DNA from: CBDCGJ01 sp965238305
GTDB lineage: Bacteria > Pseudomonadota > Alphaproteobacteria > GCA-2731375
Direction of reading: 5' to 3'
Length of the DNA: 64,000 nucleotides
Assembly (NCBI GenBank): GCA_965238305.1
Contig: CBDEHK010000001.1
Coordinates: 2,046,001-2,110,000, forward strand
Shown: positions 46,156 through 56,038 of the stretch, piece after piece
How positions within the stretch are numbered: position 1 is the stretch's first letter
Layout of the letters: the number at the start of each line of letters is the position of its first letter
Position numbers and translations under genes: made by a program
Notes under the pieces: model-generated
Told to the model about the DNA's origin: nothing
Database searches by the model: none
What the model saw: the letters and a program-made list of their open reading frames with translations, nothing else

Positions 46156-47760
46156 TTAATCGAAGCGGACGAAACGATGATCGCCGTCGCGTTCGATCTC
46201 GTTCACCAAATCGACTTCCCAGGTCAGATAATCGCGCATGCGGTCTTCTATCGACTTGTCGTGATCATAAGGTTTCATCCAAATATCATCGCGTTCATCC
46301 GCCATGTGTTCTAAACCATCATGCAGGGAGCGGCCGCTTTGCACCCAAGCATCAGTGCCACCGGTCAAAATTTTGACCGGAATATCAGTCAACTCGGTGG
46401 CTTCCGGCGCTGCTAATGTCGAAATAATATCGTCCGGTGCGGTGAACACGAGCATTCGGGCATTTTTTGCCAATTTCGGTAGGCTTTCTGGCAGGCGTGC
46501 GCGAATGGCGAACCAGGCGCCGGGGATATGGCCATCTTTATAGGCGCGACTGTCGGCCAAATCGATGACAACAACACCGCCGGCATCAATCTCGCGGGCC
46601 AAATCATCGCTTGCGAGGTAATCGAAGGCGCCATCAACGATACTTGGCAACATACTTGTTCTGGGGCCGGTTTCAAGTTCGAATTCGCCAAGGCCACCAG
46701 ACAAGATGCGGACTTCGCTCCAACCCATCTGGACCAGCCAAGACGCGGTCATGGTGGCGCGAACACCGTCTTCATCCACCAACACGACGCGCGAACCTAA
46801 GGTACCGAGCCATCGTTCAGTGCTTTGCACCAATTGGCCGCCAGGCGCATGTTGGCTACCAACCAGATGTCCCGCTTCGAATTCCGCCTGTGTGCGTACG
46901 TCCAGAATATAAAGACTGCGGTCGTCGCAATCCGCTTGCCAAGCCGCCAGACCGTCGCCATCAATCGATTGAACGCCAAAGCGATTGGCAACATCGGCAG
47001 CATAGGATTTTGCTTTTGCCAAACCTTCCGCACTAACGTCCGGGGCCATGCGGGTTTGTCCATGCTCCAATTGCAGGCCGGAAAGATGCCAACCCATGGT
47101 GCCGTCTTTCAGCGCCGAGACTTTGTTCGGGATGCCGGCATTGATCAGCGACTGCGCACCAATGATGCTGCGGGTACGACCGGCGCAATTGACGATCACT
47201 TCGGTATCCGGCGACGTCGCCAGCTCGCTGACCCGGTAAACCAATTCGGCGCCCGGGCAGTCGACACCAGCGGGTATATTCATCACCCGATATTCGTCCA
47301 TTGGTCGGCTATCGAGGATAATGATATCCGCACCTGCATCCAGTTTGGCTTTGATCTCGCTGGCTTCTTGGCGCGGGGTGTCGTAATTCACTTCGACAAA
47401 TTCACCGAATGCCTTGCTGGGTACATGAACGCCACTAAAGAGGACAAAACCCGCAGCTTCCCAACCAGCAACCCCGCCATCCAATATCGCAACATCGCTG
47501 TAGCCGTAATCGTTGGTCATTTTGTTGGCGGTGCGTTCGGCCAGACCGTCCGAGCTATTTTCGTCGACCAATATCACCCGGCTGGTTAGACGTGGGATCA
47601 GATCGCGTACCAAAAGCTCAAGCCGGCTAAGTGGCATCGGCGAGGCGTAAAGTAAGTGGGAGGCGGAGTGCACACCTTCCTCGCGTACATCCATAAGGGC
47701 AAGTTCGTCGCCATCGCTGAGCATTGCTTTTAGTTCTTGTGGGCTGACCAGTTTGCGCAT
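46156..47760 (-). CDS. Four-domain rhodanese protein
   Basis: The 534-residue protein has four rhodanese-like domains. Only the second has a catalytic cysteine, Cys192 in VNCAGRTRS. The matching positions in domains one, three and four read VDENSS, VDEDGV and FTAPDD, without cysteine. So one domain may be active in sulfur transfer while the others bind or regulate. Related multi-domain proteins exist in marine proteobacteria. The ATG at 47760 starts the first domain properly; a TTG at 47820 extends it into the gap after the RND gene. Confidence 0.85.
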   Translation of the reverse strand: MRKLVSPQELKAMLSDGDELALMDVREEGVHSASHLLYASPMPLSRLELLVRDLIPRLTSRVILVDENSSDGLAERTANKMTNDYGYSDVAILDGGVAGWEAAGFVLFSGVHVPSKAFGEFVEVNYDTPRQEASEIKAKLDAGADIIILDSRPMDEYRVMNIPAGVDCPGAELVYRVSELATSPDTEVIVNCAGRTRSIIGAQSLINAGIPNKVSALKDGTMGWHLSGLQLEHGQTRMAPDVSAEGLAKAKSYAADVANRFGVQSIDGDGLAAWQADCDDRSLYILDVRTQAEFEAGHLVGSQHAPGGQLVQSTERWLGTLGSRVVLVDEDGVRATMTASWLVQMGWSEVRILSGGLGEFELETGPRTSMLPSIVDGAFDYLASDDLAREIDAGGVVVIDLADSRAYKDGHIPGAWFAIRARLPESLPKLAKNARMLVFTAPDDIISTLAAPEATELTDIPVKILTGGTDAWVQSGRSLHDGLEHMADERDDIWMKPYDHDKSIEDRMRDYLTWEVDLVNEIERDGDHRFVRFD

Positions 47761-47821
47761 GTCTTTGTTGCCTGCTTGCAGTGATATTGGAAAATTTGAA
47801 GTTGCTTTCAAGCCCGACAAT

Positions 47822-50800
47822 CTATTCCGCCGGTTTCAGCAACTTGGCTGCGTGTTTGATTTTTTCACGCTCCATTATAGGCGAAATTAAACTCAATAGA
47901 GGTGGGATGATCAACAGTGTCAGCAATGCCGAAAGTGCCAAACCACCCAACACAACGGAGCCAAGGCCCTGATAAAGTTCCGAGCCGGCGCCCGGGAACA
48001 TTACCAATGGCGACATGCCAAAGACGCTGGTTAGCGTCGACATGAAGATCGGCCGGATGCGGTTGCGGGTTGCTTCAACTATGGCTTCACCGGCATTCAT
48101 ATTTTCGTTTCGACAGTGATGCAGTGTTTGATGCACAAGCAAGATAGCGTTATTGACCACAATACCGATGAGTATGATAAAGCCCAACATGGTCAGCATA
48201 TCCAATGTTTGGAAGCGATAAGTATTTAGCGCGACCAAACCACCGACGCCGCCGGCTGTCGCCAACGGCACGGAAAATAGAATAATCAAGGGATAAATGA
48301 AGCTTTCGAACAATACTGCCATCACCAGATAAACAATCGCAACGGCAACCACCAAGTCCCAGACAATGTGATTCCAGGTCGCCGTTAGTTTATCGGCAGT
48401 ACCGGACAAACGAAGAGCGACCCCGGCTGGCATGCCGTCCGCTTTCAGTTTCGCAATCACTTCGCTTCGCAACAAATCCATGGCTTCTTCAAGCGGGATC
48501 TGCGTGCGCGGCGTGATTTCCAGGCTCACTGTGCGCAAACGCTCAACATGACGGATTTCCGTCGGCCCGGAAGTGACCAGCACGTCGGCGAGCGAACTGA
48601 CAGGGATGATTTTTCCGGACCCGGTAACAACTGGCAAATTAGCAATATCCTGCGTCGAACCGATGCGCCCTTCAGAGCCTAACAATGTCAAGTCAATGCG
48701 CTTGCCATCGACAGTAATTTCCGCAATCCGCAGGCCGTCGTTGAAAGTATCGACGGTCAAGCCCAATTCTCGCGCACTGACCCCGTTGTCCCCTAGTCGC
48801 AAGGGATTCGGTATGACGCGGACTTCCGGCGCTCCTAGTTCTAATCCCGGGCGCGGGCGCATCTGGTTACCTTCCGTCCGCGGCATAACTGAGCCGACGA
48901 GACGCGCCGCTCGATTGGCGACTTCGATAACACTCTCCAAATCCCCGCCGCTTATATCCAGGCTGACGGTCCGGCTGGACGAAAGCCGTCCAAACAGTGA
49001 TCTTTGGTTGATCACACCGAAGGTTCCGGGTTCGCTATTTATCGGGCCGCGCAGCACGGGAATCAGTTCTCGCACTCGGCTTGCATCCATCGCTCTGGCG
49101 CCGATGATGGTTGTGGCGCGGAAGGCGACAAAAAAGAAATGACGAATTTTTGGCGGCCCTCCTGGTTCAGTCTCAGCCCCCGTTTCCGAGGCCCAAAGAT
49201 GCTTGATCGAATTCTCCATCCGTTTGGCAATTTCGTTGGATGTTTTCAGGTTGTAACCAGGCGGCGAAAAAACATAACCGATCAATAGATTGCGATTTCC
49301 CAAAGGCAAATAATCGAGCTTCGGGAGATATTTCCAGGTCGCAGCACCAGTGGAACCGCAAATTATAGCGACCATTAGGACGGCAAAAATGCGGCTTTTG
49401 ATAACTCCACGGGTGAAGGCAAGGACACCGGCAACAAACCATCTGGCCAAGTGATCTAGACCTGGCAGTGGCAAGCGACGATCCAAGCTGGAAGCTTTTT
49501 CATTCAGCAACCGCTGTGACAAGGCCGGAATGACAGTGATTGATACCACCAGCGACAGCATCACCGAAACCGAGATGGCGACAGCGATGTCGCGGAATAA
49601 TTGCCCGACTTCCAAATTCATGACCATGATAGGTAGGAATACAAGCACCGTGGTCAAGGACGAGACCAAAATGGCGCCCCAAACTTGCAAGGCACCACGA
49701 TAGGACGCCTCTTTTGGCGTGAAACCGGACTGACGATGGCGATAAATATTTTCCAGTACCACAATTGCGGCGTCGACAACCATGCCGACAGCGAAAGCGA
49801 TACCGGCTAAGGATATGACGTTGAGAGAACGGCCAAGCGCCGCCATGGCGACAAAGGAGCCTATTACCGATACTGGAATCGCCAGCGAGATTACCAGAGT
49901 GGCGCGTAGCGATCTTAAGAACAGCAACAAGACCACCGCCGCCAAGATACCGCCAATCAAAATATTGTTCTGCACAAGATCGATGGCGGAATTGATATAA
50001 AAGGTTTCGTCGTAAACTTGGCGAATTGTCAAGCCAATGTCGGGTAGCACTTCATCTTTTAGTTCACGTAAAGCGACATATATTCCATTCATCACTTCGA
50101 TCACGTTTGCGCCGGTTTCGCGCACAGTGTTGACAGCCAGCGCCGGCTTAGCCAGATAGCGAATATTCGATGTCGGGTCTTTATAGGCAAATTCCACATT
50201 CGCGATATCACCCAGGGTGACCCGACCGATGCGACCGGTGCCGGCTTGCTCATTGGATCGAATAACAACGGCGCGAACTTGGTCCGGTGTCGAAAATTCT
50301 CCTTCGGTGCGGACAATATAGCGGCGCTTTCCTTCTTCCACGTCGCCGCCAGAAATCGAGGCATTTGCCTGGCGTAATTGATCGACAACCCGTGAAACAG
50401 TTAAACCATAACGCGCCATCTTGCGTGGATCGATAATGATTCTAAGTTCCCGCTCGCTGCCGCCATAGATGTTTACTCTCGAGACACCCGGCACACGCTC
50501 CAACCGTTCACGGATTATGTCGTTGGCCAGATCACCGTAAGTGTGGATAGGTCGGCTATTGCCGTCTACACGATCGACAATGTACCAACCAATCGGCTGA
50601 TCGTCTGAACTAGAGGTGCGGATGGTAGGTTCATCTGTTTCTGCCGGATAACCTGTGACCCGGTCCAAACGGTTGGCGACCAGCAGCAACGCGCGATCCA
50701 TGTTTTGGCCAACTTGGAAGGTCAAGGTAATCCGGGCCCGGCCATCTTCCGAACGGCTGGTGATATCCGTCATCCCTTCAAGGCCCTTCAGGACCTCTTC

Positions 50801-51001
50801 TTGGCGGTTGGTAATTTCCCGTTCGATTTCTGCCGGAGCCGCGCCATTCCAGTTGGTTTGGACTGTCAAAACCGGCCGGCGAACATCTGGTGTCAGCTGG
50901 ATAGGTATGGACTGCAGCGCGATCAGGCCAAACATGATGATCATGAGTACTGCCGCTAAAACAGCAATCGGTCGATCGATCGATGCCCTGATCAGGTTCA
51001 T
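47822..51001 (-). CDS. RND-family efflux transporter (AcrB/HAE1-like)
   Basis: The 1059-residue inner-membrane protein has the RND layout: start RASIDRPIAVLAAVLM, two large periplasmic loops, the second membrane block with GIAFAVGMVVDAAIVVLEN holding the proton-relay Asp, and the end GLALSALLTLLIIPPLLSLI. It works as a trimer and pumps hydrophobic compounds using proton flow, linked to the adaptor encoded just upstream. No outer-membrane factor gene is nearby. Length is complete. Confidence 0.93.
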   Translation of the reverse strand: MNLIRASIDRPIAVLAAVLMIIMFGLIALQSIPIQLTPDVRRPVLTVQTNWNGAAPAEIEREITNRQEEVLKGLEGMTDITSRSEDGRARITLTFQVGQNMDRALLLVANRLDRVTGYPAETDEPTIRTSSSDDQPIGWYIVDRVDGNSRPIHTYGDLANDIIRERLERVPGVSRVNIYGGSERELRIIIDPRKMARYGLTVSRVVDQLRQANASISGGDVEEGKRRYIVRTEGEFSTPDQVRAVVIRSNEQAGTGRIGRVTLGDIANVEFAYKDPTSNIRYLAKPALAVNTVRETGANVIEVMNGIYVALRELKDEVLPDIGLTIRQVYDETFYINSAIDLVQNNILIGGILAAVVLLLFLRSLRATLVISLAIPVSVIGSFVAMAALGRSLNVISLAGIAFAVGMVVDAAIVVLENIYRHRQSGFTPKEASYRGALQVWGAILVSSLTTVLVFLPIMVMNLEVGQLFRDIAVAISVSVMLSLVVSITVIPALSQRLLNEKASSLDRRLPLPGLDHLARWFVAGVLAFTRGVIKSRIFAVLMVAIICGSTGAATWKYLPKLDYLPLGNRNLLIGYVFSPPGYNLKTSNEIAKRMENSIKHLWASETGAETEPGGPPKIRHFFFVAFRATTIIGARAMDASRVRELIPVLRGPINSEPGTFGVINQRSLFGRLSSSRTVSLDISGGDLESVIEVANRAARLVGSVMPRTEGNQMRPRPGLELGAPEVRVIPNPLRLGDNGVSARELGLTVDTFNDGLRIAEITVDGKRIDLTLLGSEGRIGSTQDIANLPVVTGSGKIIPVSSLADVLVTSGPTEIRHVERLRTVSLEITPRTQIPLEEAMDLLRSEVIAKLKADGMPAGVALRLSGTADKLTATWNHIVWDLVVAVAIVYLVMAVLFESFIYPLIILFSVPLATAGGVGGLVALNTYRFQTLDMLTMLGFIILIGIVVNNAILLVHQTLHHCRNENMNAGEAIVEATRNRIRPIFMSTLTSVFGMSPLVMFPGAGSELYQGLGSVVLGGLALSALLTLLIIPPLLSLISPIMEREKIKHAAKLLKPAE

Positions 51002-51035
51002 ACGTCCGCCACCATTGTATTACGCCTACCTGTGG

Positions 51036-52163
51036 TCATTTGTGTTTTACCGCCTGTCCCGGGAATAATCTCTCGTTGCCGCGAATGACGACCACATCTC
51101 CCATTGTCAGGCCTCCCAAGACTTCGAAACGTCCGCCGATCCCGTCACCAAGCTGAACGGCACGTGACTTTGCTTTGCCGTCTTCGACAACAAAAACAAG
51201 GCTTTCGCCTTTACGTTTTAGAATAGCATCTTTGTGTACCGTAATCACTTCGCGTGCATTGCCGATAGGAACGGCAAGTGAAACAGCTTGATTGGTCGCT
51301 AATTGCAGCTTGATCTTGGATAAATCGGCGGAAAAGCGGATGGCTCGGGTACGCGTGAGTGGGTTTTCTTCTGGAATTTGAGCCCGCACGGTCGCCAATA
51401 ATGGCTGTCCGGCGACGGTTACATTGATCACTGCACCTATCTGCACTGCAGCAACCCGCTCGACCGGTACATCGGCTTCAATCTCGAGTGCGTTGTCGTC
51501 GACCAGGGAGAGTACTTCGCTGCCCACATTCAAAAAGGCGCCGGCTTCCGTATGAACGCGGGTGACGACCCCCGGATAAGGTGCCCGAACTAAAGTATAT
51601 TCGAGGTCCAATTCAGCGAGGGAAATATTGATCTTGGCTCGACTGATCGCGGCTCTGGCTTCTGCGACTTCACTTTTCAGCTTCAAGAGTTCAAGTTTAT
51701 TGTCTTCGTAAAGGGCGACCCTGAATGCAGCAGACTTCGAATTACGTAGCCTTTCCAACCGTTTGATCCCCTGTTGAGCGATCTTGACGAGACTATTTTG
51801 AGTTTGTAATTCAGCTTGTTTTTGCTTCAGATTGGCCACTTGTTGCGCCTGCAAATGCTTCAACCGATCCTGTACTAAGACCGCGACAATCTCGTCCGCC
51901 TGCACCCGGTCGCCCACTTCTACCTTAACATCTTCAACCGGTCCTCTAGCGCGACTGGCGACAATGCCAGAACGCCGCGCAACAAGGCGGCCGATGATTG
52001 GAACGGTCTGACTAACCGGCTGTTGGACCACTTCATCAACGCCGACCAAAGCAGCGCGCGCTGTTTGCGCCGATGCGGCCACGGCACCAAACTGAAAAAC
52101 TGATGCAATAATTGTTATAATTAGAACCGATATTCCGGTTCTGAAAATTTTCATCGATAACAT
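51036..52163 (-). CDS. RND efflux periplasmic adaptor (membrane fusion protein)
   Basis: The 375-residue protein has a signal peptide or anchor (ISVLIITIIASVFQFGAVA), the lipoyl-like half-motifs VEDVKVEVGDRVQADEIVA and LVRAPYPGVVTRVHTEAGA around a coiled-coil hairpin (about 100-175), then beta-barrel and membrane-proximal domains. It bridges the RND pump and an outer-membrane channel. The RND gene starts 34 bases after its stop, so they form one operon. The start may be 52163 or the next ATG at 52154. Confidence 0.9.
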   Translation of the reverse strand: MLSMKIFRTGISVLIITIIASVFQFGAVAASAQTARAALVGVDEVVQQPVSQTVPIIGRLVARRSGIVASRARGPVEDVKVEVGDRVQADEIVAVLVQDRLKHLQAQQVANLKQKQAELQTQNSLVKIAQQGIKRLERLRNSKSAAFRVALYEDNKLELLKLKSEVAEARAAISRAKINISLAELDLEYTLVRAPYPGVVTRVHTEAGAFLNVGSEVLSLVDDNALEIEADVPVERVAAVQIGAVINVTVAGQPLLATVRAQIPEENPLTRTRAIRFSADLSKIKLQLATNQAVSLAVPIGNAREVITVHKDAILKRKGESLVFVVEDGKAKSRAVQLGDGIGGRFEVLGGLTMGDVVVIRGNERLFPGQAVKHK

Positions 52164-52343
52164 ATCAAACGCTTGAGCTAGCTTGTGAAATTCGGGTTTT
52201 CACCATTGTTGGCGACATCCGAATGCGTATACCGGGAAGCCCGGATTGTTCAAGCGCAGTGAACGCGCTGAACGACCATGTCGTCAAGCCCTCTCGCGTA
52301 AAAGTGTAGGAAATAGGGCTTCATTTTACGGCCAATAAATAGC

Positions 52344-53942
52344 CTATGCAGATCGCGTGGCCTTTGGAACTGCAATTCGATTCAGCGGGAATGTAATTGA
52401 GATTTCAGTGCCTTCACCAGGTTCGCTTTCAACATCAAATCGCGCACCATGTAGGTTGGCAAGCGAAATCACAATCGGCAGGCCAAGACCGGTACCTTCA
52501 TGCTGGCGGCTAAGGGTGCTGTCGACCTGGCCGAATGGCTCCATCGCATAGCGCAATTCTTTGTCACTCATCCCGATACCGTTGTCATTGACATAAAGGC
52601 AGATTTTCCCGGCGTTCATTTTTGCCCCCATCTCCACGCGACCACCTGGAGCGGTGAATTTTATGGCGTTGGACAATAGGTTTAACAACATTTGCTTCAC
52701 TTTGCGTTCGTCGCCGCGCAATAATGGAAATCCCTTGGGTTCAATCACATCCAAGTCCAAGCCTTGCTTGGCGGCGCGTTCCGAGATCAGGCGCATGCAA
52801 GATTTGAACACCGAGGTGACAGAAAAATTGGTTTCTTCCAAATCCATTTTTCCTGCTTCGGCTTTTGACACATCCAAAATGTCGTTGATTACGGATAACA
52901 AATGAAGGCCCGAGGACAGAATGTCATCGATATATTCTTTGTATTCCGGAATATTTATCGCCCCAAAGGTTTCGTCTCGAATGATCTCTGAAAAGCCAAT
53001 AATAGCGTTTAACGGGGTGCGCAATTCGTGGCTCATATTAGCAAAAAACTCGGTCTTTGTGCGGTTCGCGACTTCCGCGTCTTCTTTCGCCAAACGTAAA
53101 GCGGTTTCGTTGCTTTTTTCATCTGTGATGTCGGTTATGAACCCAGCCAGGCGATAAGCGCGACCCGTCGTGTCTCTTAACGCCAGACCACGAACACGCA
53201 GGATTCTGTCGGGGATCGCCGGTTCTTTGGTCCGCACTTCACATTTGAGGAACGGTTCTTCTCCATTTAGATGCCGGCGCATACTTCCCAGAAAAACTTC
53301 TACATCCTCGTCTGCCAATATCCGCGGATATTCTCCTCTATCGGAATGTTCAAACCAAGTTTCGGTCGATTCCCCCATGATGATCGCGTTGGCGCGTGGC
53401 GAAAGGAAAACTTTCTGGGTGTGTAAGTTCCATTCAAACAAGCCTTCGTTGGCGGCTTGCATAGCTATTGAGTAGCGTTCTTCGGTTTCTTTCTGCTCTA
53501 TTATTCGATGTCGCGCTTCAGTGACATCCTGCCAGATTTCAACCCGGCGACCATCTGCCATCGGTTTGACGGATTTGTCATACCAGCGACCATCAGGGCC
53601 GATAGAGGTAATTTGACCATTCGTTACCCGAGTGTCGAGCTCTTCGTCGATATATCGTTGGCGACTATTTGCGGTCAGGTTTCCGGCATCAATTTCGAAC
53701 ACCGCTTGGATCAATTCCTGCCAAGCGACACCTTGACGAACCAACGCTTGATGTTCGCCGAAGGCGTTCAGAAAACGCTCATTCCAACTTAGTAACAAAT
53801 CGTCTGCGGACCACACTGCCACAGCAATATGCAAATCGCTCAGGCCCTTCAGAAACCCAGACAATGTTTCCAGCAATACGAAATCATCTTGTTGATCTGG
53901 CATTTCTTGTAGCGCTATTTGCAAGTCATTTTCTTGCATCAA
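52344..53942 (-). CDS. PAS-domain sensor histidine kinase
   Basis: The 532-residue protein has two PAS domains (about 30-140 and 150-275), then the phosphoacceptor box ANMSHELRTPLNAIIGFSE (His305), N box LLNLLSNAIKF and G boxes DNGIGM and GTGLGL. There is no membrane helix, so it senses a cytosolic signal. No response regulator is adjacent, so its partner must be elsewhere. It belongs to a family common in alphaproteobacteria with PAS followed by a DivJ/PleC-like kinase core. Confidence 0.9.
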   Translation of the reverse strand: MMQENDLQIALQEMPDQQDDFVLLETLSGFLKGLSDLHIAVAVWSADDLLLSWNERFLNAFGEHQALVRQGVAWQELIQAVFEIDAGNLTANSRQRYIDEELDTRVTNGQITSIGPDGRWYDKSVKPMADGRRVEIWQDVTEARHRIIEQKETEERYSIAMQAANEGLFEWNLHTQKVFLSPRANAIIMGESTETWFEHSDRGEYPRILADEDVEVFLGSMRRHLNGEEPFLKCEVRTKEPAIPDRILRVRGLALRDTTGRAYRLAGFITDITDEKSNETALRLAKEDAEVANRTKTEFFANMSHELRTPLNAIIGFSEIIRDETFGAINIPEYKEYIDDILSSGLHLLSVINDILDVSKAEAGKMDLEETNFSVTSVFKSCMRLISERAAKQGLDLDVIEPKGFPLLRGDERKVKQMLLNLLSNAIKFTAPGGRVEMGAKMNAGKICLYVNDNGIGMSDKELRYAMEPFGQVDSTLSRQHEGTGLGLPIVISLANLHGARFDVESEPGEGTEISITFPLNRIAVPKATRSA

Positions 53943-54080
53943 TTAGGATTTCCGTCAGTAATGGAGGATAAATGTCAGTGTCATTGGATATTTTACACCC
54001 GCCCTCATATTAGCCAAAATGAACTCAATTCATACACCAAAGCTATGAATATTTTGTAACTATCGAGCTCTCAGTTCAGC

Positions 54081-54698
54081 TTAAGATCGCCGCGCCAGGC
54101 CGAGGCCGAAAGCAGCGCCCAATAAGAACGTTCCACTCATCCGATTGCGCCATTTGGAAAACAGCGGATTTTCAAATAATTTCTGCGTTTTTCCGGCTAG
54201 AATCGCGTAACTGGCGTCTAACAACACTGCCAACACCAGGAATATCGAACTGAGCAATATCAACTGAATAGTGCGGTCGCCTGTTGCGTCGATAAATTGA
54301 GGGAAGAAAGCGGCATAAAAAAGCATCGTCTTAGGGTTCGTCAAAGAGACTAATAAACCTCGCCAATAAAGCCTCTTATTGCTCGATGCGGCTGGGGCTG
54401 TGGACAAATTTACGGCCGGGCTTCGGAAGGCTTGAAAAGCAAGAAAAACCATATAGGCCACGCCCAACCAACGTAGGCATTCGAACCATTCCGCCAGCAA
54501 CCAGATTAAGGGCAGCATGCCGGCGCAGGTGATGGCCAATTGCAGGGCGATGCCGGTGCTAGTACCGGCAACTGTTGTCAATGCTGCTCTGCCGCCATGG
54601 GCAATACCGTCTGCAACGATCAAAGCAACATTGGGACCTGGGATGATGATAAGCAACACGCTTGCTGCTATAAATGTCAGGAACAACTCTATTGGCAC
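54081..54698 (-). CDS. LysE-family amino acid exporter
   Basis: The 205-residue protein has six membrane helices and the LysE/RhtB pattern ELFLTFIAASVLLIIIPGPN near the start, then LVSLTNPKTMLFYAAFFPQF. It exports amino acids or derivatives. The GTG at 54698 follows GGAGAG by about nine bases and gives the family's normal length; an ATG at 54731 adds eleven residues. It diverges from the SRAP gene at 54752. Confidence 0.88.
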   Translation of the reverse strand: MPIELFLTFIAASVLLIIIPGPNVALIVADGIAHGGRAALTTVAGTSTGIALQLAITCAGMLPLIWLLAEWFECLRWLGVAYMVFLAFQAFRSPAVNLSTAPAASSNKRLYWRGLLVSLTNPKTMLFYAAFFPQFIDATGDRTIQLILLSSIFLVLAVLLDASYAILAGKTQKLFENPLFSKWRNRMSGTFLLGAAFGLGLARRS

Positions 54699-54751
54699 AA
54701 CAACAACTCTCCGAAGGTACAGAACGAACATGGTTATTGTAGAATGAAAAA

Positions 54752-55465
54752 ATGTGCGGACGCTATAGTTTAACCACACCGCTGGAGGCGATGCGGCAAG
54801 TTTTTGGCTTCGTTGGCGGCTACAACTTGCCGGCACGCTACAATATCGCGCCGACGCAGGATATTCCGGTGGTCGTGAAAAATGCAGGTCAGCCAGCCTC
54901 TAAATTGGTTACAATGCGTTGGGGTTTGATCCCGTCATGGGCCAAAGACCCTTCAATTAGTGCGAAAATGATCAATGCGCGGGTTGAAACGGTCGCTGAG
55001 AAACCATCTTTTCGGGCCGCATTTCGCCGTCGCCACTGCATTATTCCGACCGATGGTTTTTACGAATGGAAAACCATCGCCGGCGCCAAGCAACCTTATC
55101 GGATATGTATGCAGGGGAATGTGCCGTTTGGTTTTGCCGGCTTGTGGGAGAATTGGATGGACAAAGGCGGCGATGAAATCCTGACCTGTACCATTCTAAC
55201 CACGGCGGCAAGCGAAAAACTGCAACCCATTCATCACCGAATGCCGGTGATTCTCGAACCGGCGCAATATGACCTATGGCTCGATAGTGAAAAACCGTTT
55301 CCCGATGATTTGAAAAAGCCGTTCGATAGTAAGGAGCTTCATCTTTATCCGGTCTCGAAAGATGTCAACAAACCTGCGAATAGTGGTCCCGAATGTTTCG
55401 ACGTCGTAGAAGTTGAAGTCGTCAAAGAAAAGCCGAAAAAGCCAAAACAAGGCAACTTGTTCTAG
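54752..55465 (+). CDS. SRAP-family protein (YedK/HMCES-like)
   Basis: The 237-residue protein has the SRAP features: catalytic Cys2 (MCGRYSL), YNIAPTQDIPVV, MINARVETVAEKPSFR and IHHRMPVIL. SRAP proteins form a covalent cross-link to abasic sites in single-stranded DNA, shielding them. The C-terminal lysine-rich tail is common. It overlaps the convergent MaoC gene by four bases. Confidence 0.93.
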   Translation: MCGRYSLTTPLEAMRQVFGFVGGYNLPARYNIAPTQDIPVVVKNAGQPASKLVTMRWGLIPSWAKDPSISAKMINARVETVAEKPSFRAAFRRRHCIIPTDGFYEWKTIAGAKQPYRICMQGNVPFGFAGLWENWMDKGGDEILTCTILTTAASEKLQPIHHRMPVILEPAQYDLWLDSEKPFPDDLKKPFDSKELHLYPVSKDVNKPANSGPECFDVVEVEVVKEKPKKPKQGNLF

Positions 55466-55914
55466 ATAGTCACTTGGCGTTGCACGATATGAAGGCAACG
55501 GAACTGCATGATCAGCTCTTCATCTTGATTGAACGTGTCGTGGCGCATGGTGATGACGCCGCGATCGGTTTTTGTTCGTGAAGGGACCATGTCGGTTATT
55601 TGAAATATCTGGCGGATCGAATGGCCGGGTCGAAGTGGTTTCAACCAGCGCAGCTCGTCCATACCCGGGGAACCTAAATTTTTCCGGTCCAGTATGCCAT
55701 GGCGAAAAAACTGCCCCATCGATAGCGACAATGTGTGCATGCCACTAGCAATCAACCCTTCGAATCGACTGGCCTGGGCAGCGACGGGGTCGATGTGGAA
55801 AAACTGAGGGTCGAAATCTTTGGCGAAACGAATGATTTCTGCTTCCGTGACTAATCTGGCTTCGGTTTCGAAGCAATCACCGACATTGAAATCGTCGAAA
55901 TACTGGCCTGGCAT
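55462..55914 (-). CDS. MaoC-family dehydratase
   Basis: The 150-residue protein has the hotdog fold pattern with FDDFNVGDCFETEARLVTE and the hydratase-type FDPQFFHIDP (Asp and His). It probably hydrates enoyl-CoA. The gene stands between SRAP (convergent, overlapping by four bases) and the LicD-like gene on the same strand. Confidence 0.87.
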   Translation of the reverse strand: MPGQYFDDFNVGDCFETEARLVTEAEIIRFAKDFDPQFFHIDPVAAQASRFEGLIASGMHTLSLSMGQFFRHGILDRKNLGSPGMDELRWLKPLRPGHSIRQIFQITDMVPSRTKTDRGVITMRHDTFNQDEELIMQFRCLHIVQRQVTI

Positions 55915-56038
55915 TGTTGGTTATCCGGCTCGTTTTAAGAACAAGTCTAAGTAACCAAAAATTGCCGATTTGGCCACCTTGTTTATCCCGGCTGAACTCG
56001 AACAATTGTGTGCAAAAGCGAGATATACGTCGTTTCCG

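Noticed and set aside
46825..47589. Long plus-strand frame (254 residues) across the rhodanese gene
   Set aside because: It is antisense to clear rhodanese domains and has no recognisable motif; codon constraint on the minus strand explains the open frame.
48573..49142. Plus-strand frame of 189 residues within the RND gene
   Set aside because: Antisense shadow of a well-supported transporter, very rich in Ser, Arg and Pro.
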